NCBI GenBank assembly: GCA_040004035.1
Contig: JAMPLN010000018.1
Direction: 5' to 3' (one strand)
DNA from: Microcoleus vaginatus_C
GTDB taxonomy: Bacteria; Cyanobacteriota; Cyanobacteriia; Cyanobacteriales; Microcoleaceae
DNA length: 64,000 bases
The notes under the pieces were generated by a model. That model had not been told where the DNA came from, did not search any database, and saw nothing but the letters and a program-made list of their open reading frames with translations. Both the position numbers and the translations under genes were made by a program. Every line of letters begins with the position of its first letter. Position 1 is the first letter of the stretch. Positions 36,510 to 46,148 of the stretch are shown here, one piece after another.

Positions 36510-38753
36510 ATGCTCTACCAACCAAAGTTTAAAAATTGCTTCACCGTCGAAATCATCAAATCGGTGGGAGTATTCCTGATCTCCGAGTCAGATTCCTTCG
36601 TCCTCTCAGGCCACCTTTACGAACTATTAACCCCCTTAATTAACGGTAACAACACCGCCGACGAAATCGTCAATCAACTGCGAGGTCAAGCCTCACCGCC
36701 AGAAATTTACTATACCCTAGCCCTGCTAGAAAAACAAGGCCACCTGATCGAAAACGACACCTCCCTCCCCGAAGAAACCGCCGCCTTCTACACCCTTTTA
36801 AACATCTCCCCCCAACAAGCCACATCGCGCCTACAATCCCTGAAAGTTGCCGTCATTTCCTACAGCCAAATTCCAGCAGAAACTTGCATTAGCGCCCTAG
36901 AAACCCTCGGCATTCAAACCTCGGCCACCGCAGATATCACCGTCATCCTAGCCGACGATTACCTGCAACCCGAACTGGGCGAATTCAACCAAAAAGCCCT
37001 TCAAACAGGCAACCCTTGGCTACTCGTCAAACCTACAAGTTCCACAATTGCGATCGGCCCAATTTTCCACCCCGAAACCACGGCCTGCTGGGAATGTCTC
37101 GCCCAACGCCTGAGAGCAAATCGCCCCACCCAAAGCTTCATCCAGCGTCAAAAAAACTCCTCAAAACCCTTATTAAATCCCCCATCTTACCTACCTTCCA
37201 CCCTACAAATAAGCTTAAATTTAGCCGCCACAGAACTAGCCAAATGGATTGTCCAAGGGGACAATAAAACCTTAGAAAATACAATAATTACCTTTGACAC
37301 CAAAACCCTCAAAACCACCAATCACACCATAACTAAACGCCCCCAATGCCCCGAATGCGGTCAACTTCCGCCCCAAGAAATCCAGCCCTTTGTCCTCCAA
37401 AGCCAGAAAAAAACCTTTACCGCCGATGGCGGACATCGCGGCTTTTCCCCAACCGAAACCCTGCAAAAATTTGACAGCCAAATCAGTCCCATAACCGGAG
37501 TTGTGCGCGGTTTACTCAAAGTTCCCCAAACAACCAATGCTTTAACACCGAACTACTTAGCCGGCCACAATTTCGCTACGATGTTCGATGACTTGTACTT
37601 CCTTAAAGAAAACTTACGCGGCAGAAGTGCCGGCAAAGGCAAAACCGACGAACAAGCCAAAGCCAGCGCCTTGGGAGAAGCCATTGAGAGATATTCCGGC
37701 GTATTTCAAGGCGACGAAATCCGAAAAAAAGGCAGCTATCAAACAATGGGAGAAGCCGCCATTCACCCCAATGATTGCATAGGATTTAGTGAAGCGCAAT
37801 ATAGCACTCGCCACGAATGGAATAAAACCTGTAAAAACTTCTTTCAAAGAGTCCCCGAACCCTTCGATACCAGCCGAGAAATTGACTGGACACCAATTTG
37901 GTCATTAACTCATCAACGAGTCAAATATTTACCCACAGCTTACTGTTATTACGGCTATCCCAAACCCGAAAAACCCGACTGTTGGGCGGACTCCAACGGT
38001 AGCGCCGCCGGCTATACCAAAGAAGAGGCAATTTTGCAAGGATTTATGGAATTAGTCGAGCGAGATAGCGTTGCCTTGTGGTGGTACAATCGAGTTAAAG
38101 TCCCCGCCGTTGATTTAGATAGCTTTAACGATTCCTACATTCAAGAACTCAGAAACTATTATCAAAGTATAGAGCGAAGTCTCTGGGTTTTAGACCTCAC
38201 CAGCGATTTTAACATCCCCGTTTTTGCCGCCCTTTCTCACCGCATCGACAGAGAAATCGAAGACATCATTTTTGGTTTTGGCGCACATTTTGACCCCCAA
38301 ATTGCCCTGTCTCGCGCTTTAACAGAAGTCAATCAATCGTTACCATCAGTATTAACCTTTAACAGCGATGGTAGCACAAATTACGGCGTTTCCGACGGCC
38401 TCACCGTTGAGTGGTACAAAACCGCCACCCTAGAAAATAAATCTTATTTAACGCCCGATACTTCCCAACCTTTAAAATTACTATCTGACTATCCCCCCTT
38501 AGCCAGCGATGATTTAAAAGCCGACGTTGAAAAGTGCGTAAAAATAGCTGAAACATTAGGCTTAGAAACCTTTGTTTTAGATCAAACCCGGCCAGACATT
38601 GGCTTAAATGTCGTCAAAGTTATAGTACCAGGAATGCGGCACTTTTGGAAACGCTTAGCACCAGGGCGACTTTATGACATTCCCGTGAAATTAGGCTGGC
38701 TAGATGCACCAATCCCCGAACACCAAATCAACCCATTCCCGATATTCTTTTAA
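36510..38753 (+). CDS. Fused TOMM cyclodehydratase (E1-like leader-binding plus YcaO)
   Basis: A 747-residue heterocyclase that would convert Cys/Ser/Thr of a precursor to azolines using ATP. Residues 1-90 resemble the peptide-recognition (RRE) start of the E1-like C protein. The E1-like part keeps two zinc CxxC pairs, C193/C196 (CWEC) and C280/C283 (CPEC). The YcaO part runs from ~325 to the end, with nucleotide-binding residues in GRSAGKGKTDEQAKASALGE (371-390) and AIERYSG. It ends NPFPIFF, a Pro-rich tip similar to the PxPxP terminus that matters for cyclodehydratase activity. It is 8 bases upstream of the SagB-like gene. Confidence 0.9.
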   Translation: MLYQPKFKNCFTVEIIKSVGVFLISESDSFVLSGHLYELLTPLINGNNTADEIVNQLRGQASPPEIYYTLALLEKQGHLIENDTSLPEETAAFYTLLNISPQQATSRLQSLKVAVISYSQIPAETCISALETLGIQTSATADITVILADDYLQPELGEFNQKALQTGNPWLLVKPTSSTIAIGPIFHPETTACWECLAQRLRANRPTQSFIQRQKNSSKPLLNPPSYLPSTLQISLNLAATELAKWIVQGDNKTLENTIITFDTKTLKTTNHTITKRPQCPECGQLPPQEIQPFVLQSQKKTFTADGGHRGFSPTETLQKFDSQISPITGVVRGLLKVPQTTNALTPNYLAGHNFATMFDDLYFLKENLRGRSAGKGKTDEQAKASALGEAIERYSGVFQGDEIRKKGSYQTMGEAAIHPNDCIGFSEAQYSTRHEWNKTCKNFFQRVPEPFDTSREIDWTPIWSLTHQRVKYLPTAYCYYGYPKPEKPDCWADSNGSAAGYTKEEAILQGFMELVERDSVALWWYNRVKVPAVDLDSFNDSYIQELRNYYQSIERSLWVLDLTSDFNIPVFAALSHRIDREIEDIIFGFGAHFDPQIALSRALTEVNQSLPSVLTFNSDGSTNYGVSDGLTVEWYKTATLENKSYLTPDTSQPLKLLSDYPPLASDDLKADVEKCVKIAETLGLETFVLDQTRPDIGLNVVKVIVPGMRHFWKRLAPGRLYDIPVKLGWLDAPIPEHQINPFPIFF

Positions 38754-38761
38754 GATTAATT

Positions 38762-40168
38762 ATGAGTGAAACCATCCCCCAAATCATCCTTTCTTTTAAG
38801 CCAGAAATTTCTATAATTGAGGATGCCGAAAAAGGCTTAATTTTAAAAGCCCCCTACATCGACTTTAACCTCAACAAACTCTCCCCCGGAATTGTCGCCG
38901 CGATTAAAGTTATTTCTACCGCAGGCGCAACCGAAACAGCCCTAACTCAACTGGTAGTTTCTACCGATGGCAGTTCCGCCCTCGCTAAATTCTACTACTA
39001 CCTAGAACAATTTGTCATCCTGGGTTTAGTTTACCATACTTTAGAAATAGACGGCAGTGCGATCGCTACAGCCGTCCCCATAGCCACACCCTATAAATGG
39101 CAATTATTAGAGACAATTACTGATAATAACTATCAACTTTCACGCTTTGCCTATTGCCACTCAGAAAAATCCCATTTAGTTGTCGAATCCCCCCTTTCCA
39201 AAGCCAAAATTATCCTCGAAGACTGGCGCAGTGCAGCTTTAATCAACGAACTTTCGCAACCTAAAGCCATATCCGATTTAACCACAATTCCGGGAATTTC
39301 TGAAGCCACCGCCCGATTATTTCTCAGCTTTTTGTTAACTACTGAAGTGTTATCATCTGTTAACAACAATAGCAGCTTAGAACAAAGTGAAACTCTAACT
39401 CAATGGGAATTTCACGATTTATTATTTCACTCCCGCAGTCGCGGCGGCAGACATTCCAATCTGATTGGCAAAACCTTTCGATTTTTAGGAGAAATCGAAC
39501 CCACACCCGTACTCAAAGCCAAACCATCTAACGAGATTATCAATCTGTATAAACCCGACATCGACAGTTTGAAACAAACAGATACACCTTTTACAGCAAT
39601 TTTAGAATCAAGAAAGACAATTCGGCAACAGGGAGAAAAGCCGATTACTGTCGAACAATTAGGAGAATTTCTCTATCGTTCCGCGAGATTGCGCGAGATT
39701 GTCCCCAGAGATAACATGGATTGCAGCAATAGACCTTATCCAACCGGAGGCGCTTGCTACGATTTAGAAATTTATACTGCTATCAATTCCTGTGAAAATA
39801 TTGAGGCTGGCTTGTATTATTATGCACCCCAAGAACACCAACTTTGTAAAATTTCTGGGAAAACCAAGCAGGTAGAAGCATTGCTAAAAAGTGCAGGATT
39901 GTCAGTACAGATAGAGGTAGAACCACAGATTTTAATTCTGCTATCCTCTCGGTTTTCGAGAGTAACTTGGGGCTATGAATCAATGGCATATAGCCTAATA
40001 TTAAAGCACGTTGGGATTTTGTATCAAACGATGTATTTAGTGGCAACAGCAATGAATCTCGCGCCGTCGGGGGTGGGCGGGGGAAATTCCGAGTTATTTG
40101 CAGCAGCGGCGGGGTGCGATTATTTTGCCGAATCCTCAGTGGGAGAGTTTATCTTGGGGAGTCGGTGA
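38762..40168 (+). CDS. SagB-type azoline dehydrogenase
   Basis: A 468-residue flavoprotein. Residues ~1-230 are a SagB-type N-terminal region; from ~230 a nitroreductase-fold domain follows (FHSRSRGGRHSN, ESRKTIRQQGEKP, YPTGGACYDLEIY, LYYYAPQEHQL, and a closing GGGNSELFAAAAG). In TOMM systems it uses FMN to oxidise azolines to azoles. It starts 8 bases after the cyclodehydratase stop, so the two are surely co-transcribed. No exporter, protease or methyltransferase gene follows directly, so processing and export must be encoded elsewhere. Confidence 0.88.
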   Translation: MSETIPQIILSFKPEISIIEDAEKGLILKAPYIDFNLNKLSPGIVAAIKVISTAGATETALTQLVVSTDGSSALAKFYYYLEQFVILGLVYHTLEIDGSAIATAVPIATPYKWQLLETITDNNYQLSRFAYCHSEKSHLVVESPLSKAKIILEDWRSAALINELSQPKAISDLTTIPGISEATARLFLSFLLTTEVLSSVNNNSSLEQSETLTQWEFHDLLFHSRSRGGRHSNLIGKTFRFLGEIEPTPVLKAKPSNEIINLYKPDIDSLKQTDTPFTAILESRKTIRQQGEKPITVEQLGEFLYRSARLREIVPRDNMDCSNRPYPTGGACYDLEIYTAINSCENIEAGLYYYAPQEHQLCKISGKTKQVEALLKSAGLSVQIEVEPQILILLSSRFSRVTWGYESMAYSLILKHVGILYQTMYLVATAMNLAPSGVGGGNSELFAAAAGCDYFAESSVGEFILGSR

Positions 40169-40419
40169 TTAGTTTCCATTGGTGTCAACTTAACGTCAAG
40201 CCATTAGTCCGAAAGGGGTTAAAACCCCTGTCTCAAAGCGAAAGTCTTCTCAAGAGGACTAATAGACATCTCCAAAAAAGCGAGTTTTGAACAGGCAAGA
40301 TGCCTGTTCCACAAGAAATATGGTCGAGGTAAAATGAGTTTTTTAGTCCTCTTCAGAGGACTTTAGCTATTAGCCAGGGACTTAAGTCCCTGGCGGTCTG
40401 GGAAACAGTAAAATGAATT
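40169..40419. repeat. Cluster of dispersed palindromes between convergent genes
   Basis: The spacer holds ggggttaaaacccc (40216-40229), a copy of the aggcaagatgcct unit (~40289-40312), tcctcttcagagga, and a 22-base perfect palindrome at 40373-40394 (gccagggactt and its complement). The last may end transcription of the SagB-like and oxidase genes. Confidence 0.7.
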
Positions 40420-42057
40420 TTATGACCCCAAATCATAAGTGGGTGGCAACCATGCAGGCCGATTCAAGTTAAAGTTTTCCTCTAACATTAATTCTGCACT
40501 ATTCAGCGCTCCTTGCACCCATCCTTGCATATTTGAATAGGCTTCGCCACAGACATAAACATTAGCACCATGAATCGGATGCCGCATCTGTTTCATCACT
40601 TCCCAGGGCTGACAGCGGGGGTTCCAAGAGTGCCACCCACCCCCGTAGGGATCTTTTTGCCAGTCGATATAAAGGGCGGTATAAGGTTCTGGAATATCTG
40701 CTAAATTGTGTAGGGCTTTGAGTTGTTGCTGGGCCGTCCGTACCATATCCTGAGAAGGAACTAAGGGGTCTGTCGTAATAGAACCATCACTTTTCTGAAA
40801 AGCTCTCAATTCCCGTGTTTCGCCTAGTTCTCCGCGAAAGGCGGGACGTTTTTCTGGCTCATCTGGATTATAGGCCATCGTTCGCCAGAAACCCGCAGCA
40901 ATATTATCAGGAAACAGGCTTAATAATAGGGAGTTGTGATTGTTTGGATCGCCCCCTTGGGCGCTTTCTGTACCGAAGTAGTAACACTTTTGCATCGGCA
41001 AATCTGTAGCTGAAGTACCACCATGAATATCTAGTGCGTGCCACCAAGGATGATGATAACCGAGGAAAAGTTTGTAAGCGGGATCGCCGCTAACGGTTTG
41101 GATATTATCCTGAAAAGTTGAATTGCTAAATAGGAAATTCTGCTGATTTTCTACTGCCAACAGTTCTAGCGATCGCTTCGGCATTGCTAAAATCAGATGT
41201 TTCGCGAACAGGGGCGGGAGGGAATGGCCAGCGCGATCGACAAAATTTAACCTAATCAGCCCTTCAGTGGTGCGATCGAAGGTTTTTAAGCGATGATTTA
41301 GGCATACTTCCCCACCCTCTCTCTCAAATTCTGTCGCGAGGGTTTTCGGTAATGTTTGGTAGCCATCAGCCATCATGTACCAAGTATCGCTGTATGGAAG
41401 AGACATACTTGTTGCGATCGCACTAGCCGCATTCCAAGTACCCAAATCCGAATAGAAAAAGCCCGTATCCAAACAGAGATTGTAAGCCTCGTTGCTAATT
41501 TCCTTCAGCAACACTTCCCAAATACTCAAATCATACAAGTGTTGACCGTCAATTTTCAGCGTTTCGCGATCGCGCTTCCACTCCGGTGAAGCAAAATAAG
41601 CAGGAGTTAAATCTTTTCCTGGAATCGCCCGCCCAACAGCCAAATCGAACAATTCCTCATAATTTTTACCTGCTTCATCCGGCCGTAAATTATAAGGTAC
41701 TTTATCCGGTTGATTAAATTCACTCATCAACAAATGCCGATCGCGAACATATGCCCGTACTCCCGGACTGCTAAAGTCAACAACCGTGGTCTTCAGGTTC
41801 AGCAACTTAATCAATTCCCAGACAATAGCCTGAGATTCCGTCACATACATCCCACCCAACTCAGCCTGAACATGAAGCATCCCCGGCATTGTCATTGATA
41901 GTAACCGACCACCAATGCGATCGCTCAATTCATAGAGACGAATCTTAGAAGATTTGTGATGAGATGCTAACCGCCAAGCAGCGTAGGCCCCAGAAACGCC
42001 ACCACCCACAACTGCAACATCAATCATTTGATTTGGCTTAACTGCACTATTACTCAT
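40420..42057 (-). CDS. Flavin-dependent amine (or L-amino acid) oxidase
   Basis: A 545-residue FAD enzyme of the monoamine/L-amino acid oxidase family. The N-terminal dinucleotide fold is VAVVGGGVSGAYAAWRLA, followed by the family motif LYELSDRIGGRLLS. The C-terminal FAD-contact segment is VYVCGEAYSNMQGWVQGALNSAE. It would oxidise an amine or amino acid, releasing H2O2 and ammonia. There is no signal peptide. It converges on the TOMM genes; whether it acts on their product or is merely a neighbour cannot be told. The start could be the internal Met at residue 11 (MIDVAVVGG). Confidence 0.85.
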   Translation of the reverse strand: MSNSAVKPNQMIDVAVVGGGVSGAYAAWRLASHHKSSKIRLYELSDRIGGRLLSMTMPGMLHVQAELGGMYVTESQAIVWELIKLLNLKTTVVDFSSPGVRAYVRDRHLLMSEFNQPDKVPYNLRPDEAGKNYEELFDLAVGRAIPGKDLTPAYFASPEWKRDRETLKIDGQHLYDLSIWEVLLKEISNEAYNLCLDTGFFYSDLGTWNAASAIATSMSLPYSDTWYMMADGYQTLPKTLATEFEREGGEVCLNHRLKTFDRTTEGLIRLNFVDRAGHSLPPLFAKHLILAMPKRSLELLAVENQQNFLFSNSTFQDNIQTVSGDPAYKLFLGYHHPWWHALDIHGGTSATDLPMQKCYYFGTESAQGGDPNNHNSLLLSLFPDNIAAGFWRTMAYNPDEPEKRPAFRGELGETRELRAFQKSDGSITTDPLVPSQDMVRTAQQQLKALHNLADIPEPYTALYIDWQKDPYGGGWHSWNPRCQPWEVMKQMRHPIHGANVYVCGEAYSNMQGWVQGALNSAELMLEENFNLNRPAWLPPTYDLGS

Positions 42058-42354
42058 AAGTTCCTAGTAAAATTACACCTAAAAAAATACTTATCGATCA
42101 ATCAGCGTCAGGACACTCCAAGAACCTATTAGCGTCTACTTAGCGTCAAATTACATAAATAGAAAAAACCCTCGTAATATAATCAGTCATTGGCAAATAG
42201 TGATTCACCTCAATTTGATATTGATTTTACGGCCTTGCATAATTTTGGGAGGACTCTTGTAGGGGGGACTCTTATAGCCACGCAGAAAAATAAGGGTTTT
42301 CAGCGTTAATAAAATTCAAAATCATCCCGCAAATATGCAACGCCTCACTTTCAA

Positions 42355-43227
42355 CTACAAATATTTCTGCAACAACAAACCCATTTTCTCCTTAGTTGCC
42401 GCCGGCACTTGATCCAGCCGAGTCAGAATTGCATATTTCAAAGCTGAATGCGACTCGGAAACGGGGGGATTTTCTGTTAACCTGCGGACTGTTTCTTGAA
42501 TGGCTTTTTGGGCATTTGCTGCATTGCGGTGCAAGTTTGCAACTACCATTTCTACAGTTACGCTGTCGTGATCCTCATGCCAGCAGTCGTAGTCTGTGAC
42601 TAATGCTAAAGTTGCGTAGGCAATTTCTGCTTCTCTGGCTAATTTTGCTTCCGGCAAATTTGTCATTCCGATGACTGTCGCCCCCCAACTGCGGTAAAGG
42701 TGGGATTCTGCTTTTGTGGAAAATGCGGGGCCTTCCATGCAGACGTAGGTGCCGCCCCGGTGCAGGGTAACGTCGGGGAGGTTCAAGGATTCGATCGCAC
42801 TTGCCAATACTTTAGCCAATTCGCCGCAAACCGGATCGCCGAAAGTGATGTGACCGACTATTCCTTCTCCAAAAAAGGTAGAAACTCGATTTTTTGTGCG
42901 ATCGATAAACTGATCGGGCACTACCATATCTAAAGGTTTCGCCTCAGCTTTCAGAGAACCAACCGCCGACGCTGAGATTAAATACTCAACTCCCAAACTC
43001 TTCATTGCATAAATATTTGCCCGGTAAGGCACTTCTGAGGGCAAAAAAGTGTGGTTGCGGCCGTGTCTAGCCAGAAATGCTACTGGCGTACCGTCCAATG
43101 TTCCCACAATTGCGGCATCCGATGGCGCTCCAAAAGGTGTATCAATTTTCACCTCTTCAATATCTTTGAGGGCCTCCATTTTATACAAACCGCTGCCGCC
43201 GATAATTCCGATTTTTGCTTGTGCCAT
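42355..43227 (-). CDS. mtnP: S-methyl-5'-thioadenosine phosphorylase
   Basis: A 290-residue purine-nucleoside-phosphorylase-like enzyme splitting methylthioadenosine to adenine and methylthioribose-1-phosphate in methionine salvage. Signatures: IGIIGGSGLYKME, the phosphate-binding FLARHGRNHTFLPSEV, and YVCMEGPAFSTKAE with MTNLPEAKLAREAEI for substrate binding. The ATG at 43227 is chosen because AGAGGG lies upstream; an ATG at 43254 would add nine residues. The spacer to the divergent small gene contains a CRP-type site, so regulation by cAMP is possible but would be inferred. Confidence 0.93.
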   Translation of the reverse strand: MAQAKIGIIGGSGLYKMEALKDIEEVKIDTPFGAPSDAAIVGTLDGTPVAFLARHGRNHTFLPSEVPYRANIYAMKSLGVEYLISASAVGSLKAEAKPLDMVVPDQFIDRTKNRVSTFFGEGIVGHITFGDPVCGELAKVLASAIESLNLPDVTLHRGGTYVCMEGPAFSTKAESHLYRSWGATVIGMTNLPEAKLAREAEIAYATLALVTDYDCWHEDHDSVTVEMVVANLHRNAANAQKAIQETVRRLTENPPVSESHSALKYAILTRLDQVPAATKEKMGLLLQKYL

Positions 43228-43350
43228 TTTTACCCTCTGCTGGAGTTTTACCACAGTGATTCTATCGGGCCATCGTTAAGTTGGGGTAAAGATAATTGAA
43301 GATTTCGTGACAGCAGTCACCCCACATACACTATTTTGTCACTAAATATA

Positions 43351-43366
43351 TGTGATCTTAATCACA
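43351..43366. promoter_or_regulatory. Perfect CRP/SyCRP1-type binding site
   Basis: TGTGATCTTAATCACA matches the palindromic consensus TGTGA-N6-TCACA of cAMP receptor proteins, including cyanobacterial SyCRP1, at every defined position. It lies 71 bases before the ATG of the 68-residue gene and 124 before mtnP on the other strand. Position relative to a start site is unknown. Function is inference. Confidence 0.6.
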
Positions 43367-43436
43367 AAGTAGCTTCACAAAATCTTTAAAAATAAAGGTA
43401 CATAGTTCTGTTACTTATTTTTAGCGTGTTAAGACC

Positions 43437-43643
43437 ATGACAGTCAGCTCTGCTAACCTCCCCAAAATCTCGATCGAGGCGATAGTCCAGCGTATTTTTG
43501 CTTTTCGTCAAATTACCCCCCTTGACAGACGGCTGCTGAAGTCAGCAATGCTATCCGAGAAAGGTCTTAACGAAAAAGACCACTCTCACATCAACCGAGT
43601 GTGTCAGGGCATCCGCAACGGATTGATTTTAGTTGTAGAATAA
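43437..43643 (+). CDS. Small conserved cyanobacterial protein, unknown function
   Basis: A 68-residue protein. The segments IVQRIFAFRQITPLDRRLLKSAMLS and VCQGIRNGLILVVE look like a helical, soluble small protein of a type found in many cyanobacteria, and codon use looks coding. No domain or motif with known function is seen. A perfect CRP-type site 71 bases upstream suggests cAMP-linked control. Confidence 0.62.
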   Translation: MTVSSANLPKISIEAIVQRIFAFRQITPLDRRLLKSAMLSEKGLNEKDHSHINRVCQGIRNGLILVVE

Positions 43644-43787
43644 CTTCGCAGCACTATCTCTTGCTGACTCAAGAAGCTGTTTTAAAATTTGTGCTTGAGT
43701 CTGTATCGGCGGGAAGTGAGTTCGGGCGGTCTTTTACTATTTTTCGGCGCGCGAACCCTCGACATCACAAATAATATTATTTACATC

Positions 43788-44627
43788 TTATCGATCAAAA
43801 TTCAACAGCCAAAAGCCTGTATAAGTCATGCCACTATCATCGGGCTGGACTAACAAAAAATGTAATCCTTTACTTAATTGCTTACGCTGTTGGTAAATTT
43901 GGGCCGCGGCTTTCACCTCGCTATCTTCAAAAGTAGCCACAACCCACCTATCTACTAACCCAGCTTCCAATATCAATCCGTCTGGTTCTCCAGCAATATA
44001 ATTCAAAGCGAAAGGTTTGGCATCCTGAAGCCATCTAGCCAACCGCATAGACTGGCGTCCGCCGTCAATTACAACTCCCGGTACGGGTACTGTTGAGGCC
44101 AAGCCCAAATTCAGCGGTAACAGAAATTCTGGCATTTCCAAAATTGGCAGGGGGCGCCCTTGGAAAGCATCTTCAATGTCGCCGGCGGGTAGGGAAGCAA
44201 AACGCCAGCCATCGCCCCAGAGGTTTTCGGGTAAAGGCACGGGCGGCGGCGAGTCGAGGGCGATCGGACTGTAAGCTTCCCCTGTATAATTAGGCATACT
44301 CGAATATTCCTTTGCGCGTTGTTGCAGCAGCAATTTCAGAGCCGCAGTGCGCCGAGTCGCTTCTACCTTGACACCCAAAACTTTGCCCGCCGCTTCGATT
44401 AAGCCCAGAGACTGAGGTCTAAATACTTGAATCAATTCGGGCAAATTTTGGGTTTGAGCCTGCTGCTGCAACTGCGAAGCTAGCCAATTAGAATTTGCGT
44501 CCCCTTGGCGGCAAACAGCGCTAAATTGAAAACTGCCTTCGGAGTCGCAAATTAAGAGTTCCCACAGTGGTTTGCCAGTTTCGTCTTGCAGAGGACGGCG
44601 GTAAAAATCGGCTTGCCAAATACTCAT
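43788..44627 (-). CDS. Tab2/Atab2-like RNA-binding protein
   Basis: A 279-residue member of the Tab2/Atab2 family (DUF1092). It begins IWQADFYRRPLQDETGKPLWEL and carries IDGGRQSMRLARWLQD and a C-terminal SKGLHFLLVQPDDSGMTYTGFWLL, all familiar from this family. Plant and algal homologues are needed for translation of photosystem I psaB mRNA; the cyanobacterial role is less clear. No membrane segment. Length and start are normal. Confidence 0.88.
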   Translation of the reverse strand: MSIWQADFYRRPLQDETGKPLWELLICDSEGSFQFSAVCRQGDANSNWLASQLQQQAQTQNLPELIQVFRPQSLGLIEAAGKVLGVKVEATRRTAALKLLLQQRAKEYSSMPNYTGEAYSPIALDSPPPVPLPENLWGDGWRFASLPAGDIEDAFQGRPLPILEMPEFLLPLNLGLASTVPVPGVVIDGGRQSMRLARWLQDAKPFALNYIAGEPDGLILEAGLVDRWVVATFEDSEVKAAAQIYQQRKQLSKGLHFLLVQPDDSGMTYTGFWLLNFDR

Positions 44628-44840
44628 AAATAATTAAAATATAAAATATACAACTCGATCATTTTAATATAGTTTGGCGCACTGCGATACAATACCGAAC
44701 TATGAAAAAAGAACTTCGAGCGATATATTCTCAGTTCATAGTTGAGTTTTATTGGCATATCTAACACCAGTTAAAAAAAACTGCAACTGTAAGCCAGTGA
44801 GCCCAACCGTGGTAGTAATCACTAATTCCCAATTCCCCAT

Positions 44841-44870
44841 TCTAAAATCTAAAATCTAAAATCTAAAATC
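44841..44870. repeat. Heptanucleotide repeat (TAAAATC)n
   Basis: Four tandem copies of the same 7-base unit as at 25041-25070, preceded by aattcccaattcccc. It lies downstream of the adenylate cyclase gene. Confidence 0.85.
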
Positions 44871-44921
44871 GAATAACTGCTCCCTTAGCCCTTTTCCCTT
44901 AGCAATTAGCCATGCCCAAAT

Positions 44922-46127
44922 TTATTTAAGATGGCGAACCAAATACATATCCAATTCGCCCTTATTTTTAGCATAAATTTTTCCTCGGTATTCGCATTCA
45001 AAAAAATCTCTAACTAATTCAAAGGTTGCATGAGAGATATTGATATTTCCAGGTACGCCCGAAGATTCCATCCGAGATGCAGTATTAACTGTATCTCCCC
45101 AGACATCATAGGAAAACTTTTTATGGCCAATTACCCCAGCAAGTATTGGACCTGAATGAATGCCAATACGGATATCCCAATAAGGGATATTTTGTTGAGC
45201 TTTCTGTATTTTTCGCAAATCCATGAACTGTCGAATTTCTAGGGCAGCAAGTACAGCGTCAAAGGCGTGTGTTGGGCGAGGGGTAGGAATTCCCGCCGCG
45301 CACATATAGCTGTCGCCAATAGTTTTCAATTTTTCCATAGAGTATTTATCCATCACGCGATCGAAATAAGAAAAACAATAGTCTAGTTCGTCAACTAACT
45401 CTCGCGGCGTCATTTTTTCAGATAACTGAGTAAAGCCTTTAAAGTCAGTAAATAAAACCGATACGCTATCATAATAAAGTGGTTCCACTTTGCCGTTATT
45501 TTTGAGTTCCTCGGCAATTTCAACCGGCAGCACGTTCAACAGTAGCTGATCAGATTTGTGCTTTTCGGCATCGAGCTCGGAATACAGGCTATTTATCTCT
45601 TTAAAGCGTTCAGCATTGCGGATGGCTGAAGATAGTTGCAAAGCCAAAAGATAGCCAATCCGCAAGTCTTCTTGAGTGTAAGCTCTCGACTTGGTTGTGG
45701 CAAAATTAATGGTTCCTAAAACCTTACCTTCGCTTTCCAAAGGAAGGATAATTTGCGAAGCGTAGGGAGATAAAATAGCAGTAGCACCCGCTTCTTGAAT
45801 TAATTGAGGTTGACGTGTTGTGAAAGCCTTGTGAATAGGGCCGCCCTCTGGGAGGGCTGCAATATCTACAGGGATATGCCGGCCAAATAAGGTCATGCAA
45901 GCGTTAGTGCTGTGCAGGCAAACGCTACAGTGTTCAAAGTCTAGCAACCATTTGGCTTGCTTGCCTAGTACCCGCAAAATCTGGTTGAGATCGAGGGTGC
46001 GGTTAATGGCAGTGGCAACTTCGTTGACAGCGGAAATGCGGATGGAAAGCGCTTGAGCTTCTGCTAACAAACGGCGGGCTGTTAACAGAAGTTCTTCTCG
46101 ATCTTGATCTTCTAGCCGATCGCCCAT
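44922..46127 (-). CDS. GAF-domain adenylate cyclase (class III)
   Basis: A 401-residue class III cyclase starting at ATG 46127 (MGDRLEDQD). A helical N-terminus is followed by a GAF domain (~35-180), a linker ending LLLNVLPVEIAEELKNNGKVEP typical of this group, and the catalytic domain (~225-395). Metal-binding Asp residues sit in VLFTDFKGFT and TIGDSYMCAAG. The residues that select adenine, Lys in EKLKTIGD and Asp in FSYDVWGDTVNTAS, indicate cAMP and not cGMP production. It follows an AhpD-like gene by about 20 bases, a likely operon. The GAF ligand is unknown. Confidence 0.9.
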   Translation of the reverse strand: MGDRLEDQDREELLLTARRLLAEAQALSIRISAVNEVATAINRTLDLNQILRVLGKQAKWLLDFEHCSVCLHSTNACMTLFGRHIPVDIAALPEGGPIHKAFTTRQPQLIQEAGATAILSPYASQIILPLESEGKVLGTINFATTKSRAYTQEDLRIGYLLALQLSSAIRNAERFKEINSLYSELDAEKHKSDQLLLNVLPVEIAEELKNNGKVEPLYYDSVSVLFTDFKGFTQLSEKMTPRELVDELDYCFSYFDRVMDKYSMEKLKTIGDSYMCAAGIPTPRPTHAFDAVLAALEIRQFMDLRKIQKAQQNIPYWDIRIGIHSGPILAGVIGHKKFSYDVWGDTVNTASRMESSGVPGNINISHATFELVRDFFECEYRGKIYAKNKGELDMYLVRHLK

Positions 46128-46148
46128 AATATGGGTATACAATATAGA

